Source: Undaria pinnatifida
Lineage: Eukaryota; Sar; Phaeophyceae; Laminariales; Alariaceae
DNA length: 64,000 bases
Assembly (NCBI GenBank): GCA_012845835.1
Contig: JABAKD010000019.1
Location: 9,659,584 to 9,723,583, forward strand
Direction: 5' to 3'
Below are positions 61,689-64,000 of the stretch, piece after piece (within the stretch, counting starts at the first letter, position 1; every line of letters begins with the position of its first letter). The notes beneath the pieces are model-generated. The model did no database searches. It worked only from the letters and a program-made list of their open reading frames with translations, and was not told the origin of the DNA. The position numbers and the translations under genes were made by a program.

Positions 61689-64000
61689 GTATAGGGAACC
61701 ATGCCATCAAGCCTACTGTAGGGAGGGTATCCCCAATTTTCACCTCCAGGTTCTCCCCCCACTCGCACGACGAGTAATTATGTACCTCGCTGACGAAAAC
61801 ACGTTGAGTGCTTTGCATTAATGTCGTGTCCGTGAAGATACACGTAGTATATGTCGCGATAGGGTGAGCAACACGTTTTTTTCTGTGGCTCGAGCTCTCA
61901 TTTGAGGACCCCTCTCTCTCACCCAAAGCCTCAGTGGTTGTCCGAGTAAAACTAAATGCGCAACCCGACGACCAGACAGACCGACGCCCTAGGTTTAAAA
62001 CCTAAAGACACGATGAATGAGTGGATGCCATTCCAGCGATATTTATGGGTTGGTTATACCCTTTCGGATCTTAAGACGGGGGAAAAAGCCGGAACATAAC
62101 TCCCCAAAGAGCGACGCTTAGAGCATCGGTCATTCGAAGCAACGCGTGACATGTTTGGATATTTGTTGGTGGGTGATACATTTTGAGCGTTCGAACTGCG
62201 CAATGATGTAACGACAAGATACACGAGATTATTCCGTTCGTATTGTTGCGCGCTGACGGGGACAGTGTAGTGGATAGCATTGCCCTTGGCAAGTCCTTGG
62301 TTGCCTTACCCGGGCTCCAAAAGCGTTTTTAAGCTTTCGTAGGTGAGGAGCCTTATCAGCCAGAAAGAGAGGTTTGACACAAACAGCTACGTTTATCGTA
62401 GCTCGCGTCAGGGGTGACGACTTGCCGCTGCTTCTCGACGACCCCGTTGCTAACCCGAGGGGCTATGCGCCTGTGCGTGGGAGGCTTCCCGGCGATACCA
62501 CTACAGGCTGGTTCAAGTAACAAACGTCAAATTCTCTCCTCCACAAATCTCGCTCGCAACATCGAGTCAAAGAGTAAATATTTGGTACCATACAGACCCC
62601 CCATGACCAGTGGAAGAGGGCGACATGGCCAGATTTGTTTTTAACGGCCTCGGGCTGTCTTTAGGAGCGAACCTCGTGTCGACCAATGGCAGGCGTTTAC
62701 TACTTTCAATGTTATCCAGGCTTTTTCCAACCGGGGGCGTAACTAACAATTGTGCCATTTTTTGCACGATCCGGTTGGACGTACTCCAGGGCATGTCAGA
62801 AGAAATTTTCGCGCAAAATATCAAAGATATGACCTGCCTGAGTTCAACAATAAGCAGAATCTAGCGAAAAACCTGGATCCTACGCTAAAACCAAGTTATT
62901 TTGAGGGAACAACGTATCTTACTCATTTTACGCACAAAAGTCCCAATGTCCACGCCGTTTTTGAGAGATAGACCCTGAAATTTTGCACACGTGTTCTACA
63001 TGCCCATCCCGAGGTCTGACCTCCATTTTTTCCTTTTTTTTTTTTCGCCGCCGAATATTTTTGGGCTATGGTGGTCCACTTTTTCCGAAAAATCTTAACT
63101 GGCAGGTGAGGTCTTCGCAAGGGCACATAAACGATGATTGCAAAATTAATCGGTCTGAACCGAAAAAACGTCGTGGCCATTCGCCGGGGAATACGTTTTT
63201 GTTGTTTTAACGCGAGCCAGTAAGTAGTTGCCTTAAGAGTCGTCGTACGTCTGGGCGCGGATGATAGTGTTCGACGCGTCCTGCGGTAGACGGAGAATGT
63301 TTTTACCAAAAGGAGTAGTTACGACAGACGGGGCTCCTCTGTGAACGGTACGACGGGGGCGTATAAGATGGCCCCGTGGGCGTCCGTATAGACAAACGAG
63401 ATGTTCTCCAAGGGGACATTACATGGATCTCGGCTGGTTGCGATTTTTTTTGTCATGTTACACGAGGCATAATTTTGCTCTTCTACATGAAACTCCGTGT
63501 CTACGTGTACCTCCCCCCGTTCTGCCACAATGAGAGCCCACCTGTGAGCCCATTGCGGCTCAGCCGACCACAGCAGTAAGTGGGTGGAACATCCTCAACT
63601 GAAGATCTCCCTACTTCGTTTGAATACCTCTGTGATTTGCTATTACTTTTGCTCATCACCCACAAGCGCGGCCGGAAAGCATGCGGATCACGCTCGCTTG
63701 CTCTATTCCTTCCGTCACACCTGTAACAGGGCTACTGTACCAAAACAAAACTTATCTGTAAGGGCTTCTGTCACCAAGTTTATCTCCAACTTTGGCGGTT
63801 GGTCGATCGAATTCCTGAGCAAGAGTTTGAAGTCGTTGCGCCGTCCGCGTACCTGCTACCACCGCGGTTTCCCCTCCGCCTTGCCTTGTTCAAAACGTGA
63901 ACGATGTATTCTACGATGCTGTAAGTATTAATGGCAGTTTTCGGCCAAACCCTTTCTAACTGGCGCGGCGCTCCTCAATTTTCACAGTTTGACTGCTACT
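61689..64000. other. Downstream of gene B exon 6; last exon not identified
   Basis: Open frames at 62610-62864 and 63584-63931 (+) lack motifs. No sequence resembling the candidate last exon of gene A was found. The 3' end of gene B may be here or beyond the window. Confidence 0.4.

Overview
The window looks like eukaryotic nuclear DNA. It has spliced genes with introns of 0.6 to 10 kb, and these introns are packed with mobile elements and simple repeats. I see no bacterial operon structure, ribosome binding sites or CRISPR array. Two family GT47 (exostosin-like) glycosyltransferase genes and a carbohydrate-type sulfotransferase, all on the + strand, suggest a brown alga (Ectocarpus-like). 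That assignment is inference from gene content and intron style, not a database match.

Genes. (1) GT47 gene A: the 3' half is present, with exons at 1226-1342, 8233-8331, 10500-10635 and 11797-11909 and a possible last exon at 12528-12594. (2) Sulfotransferase: exons at about 13402-13516, 14098-14691 and 16531-16953; the N-terminal exon(s) were not found. (3) GT47 gene B: the start codon is at 38452, with exons at 38452-39264, 49421-49524, 50356-50472, 58676-58774, 59413-59548 and 61576-61688; the last exon was not found. Genes A and B are paralogues: four consecutive exons have exactly the same lengths (117, 99, 136 and 113 nt) and the same splice phases. GT47 proteins are Golgi type II membrane enzymes of polysaccharide synthesis, and sulfotransferases of this type sulfate such glycans. 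The locus could therefore be a small cluster for a sulfated matrix polysaccharide.

Mobile elements. A degenerate Ty1/copia retrotransposon (copia 1, 23175-30755) has about 500-bp LTRs and a 5-bp target duplication (CAGCG). A second copia element (copia 2, 51087-57965, target duplication GAGCA) sits in intron 3 of gene B. It is itself interrupted by a degraded hAT-type DNA transposon (54683-56837) with AGCTC-rich subterminal repeats and the remains of a hAT C-terminal dimerisation domain. A 1.03-kb element with pogo/Tc1-like inverted ends and TA duplications lies at 33548-34574. The first 19 kb carries about 20 full or partial copies of one MITE family (R1).

Other repeats. Further dispersed families (R2, R3, R4, R5, R7) recur across the window. 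One short R3 copy has a clean 7-bp target duplication inside an R4 copy. Tandem repeats include 1.1 kb of ATGATGTT-type repeat (2275-3420), a CATAT pentamer array (3450-3550), a GGGCCGG minisatellite (35085-35660), and a TTGATTGG-type array (58850-59275).

The remaining stretches (17-23 kb, 31-33.5 kb, 34.6-38.4 kb, most of intron 1 of gene B, and 61.7-64 kb) contain no gene I recognise.
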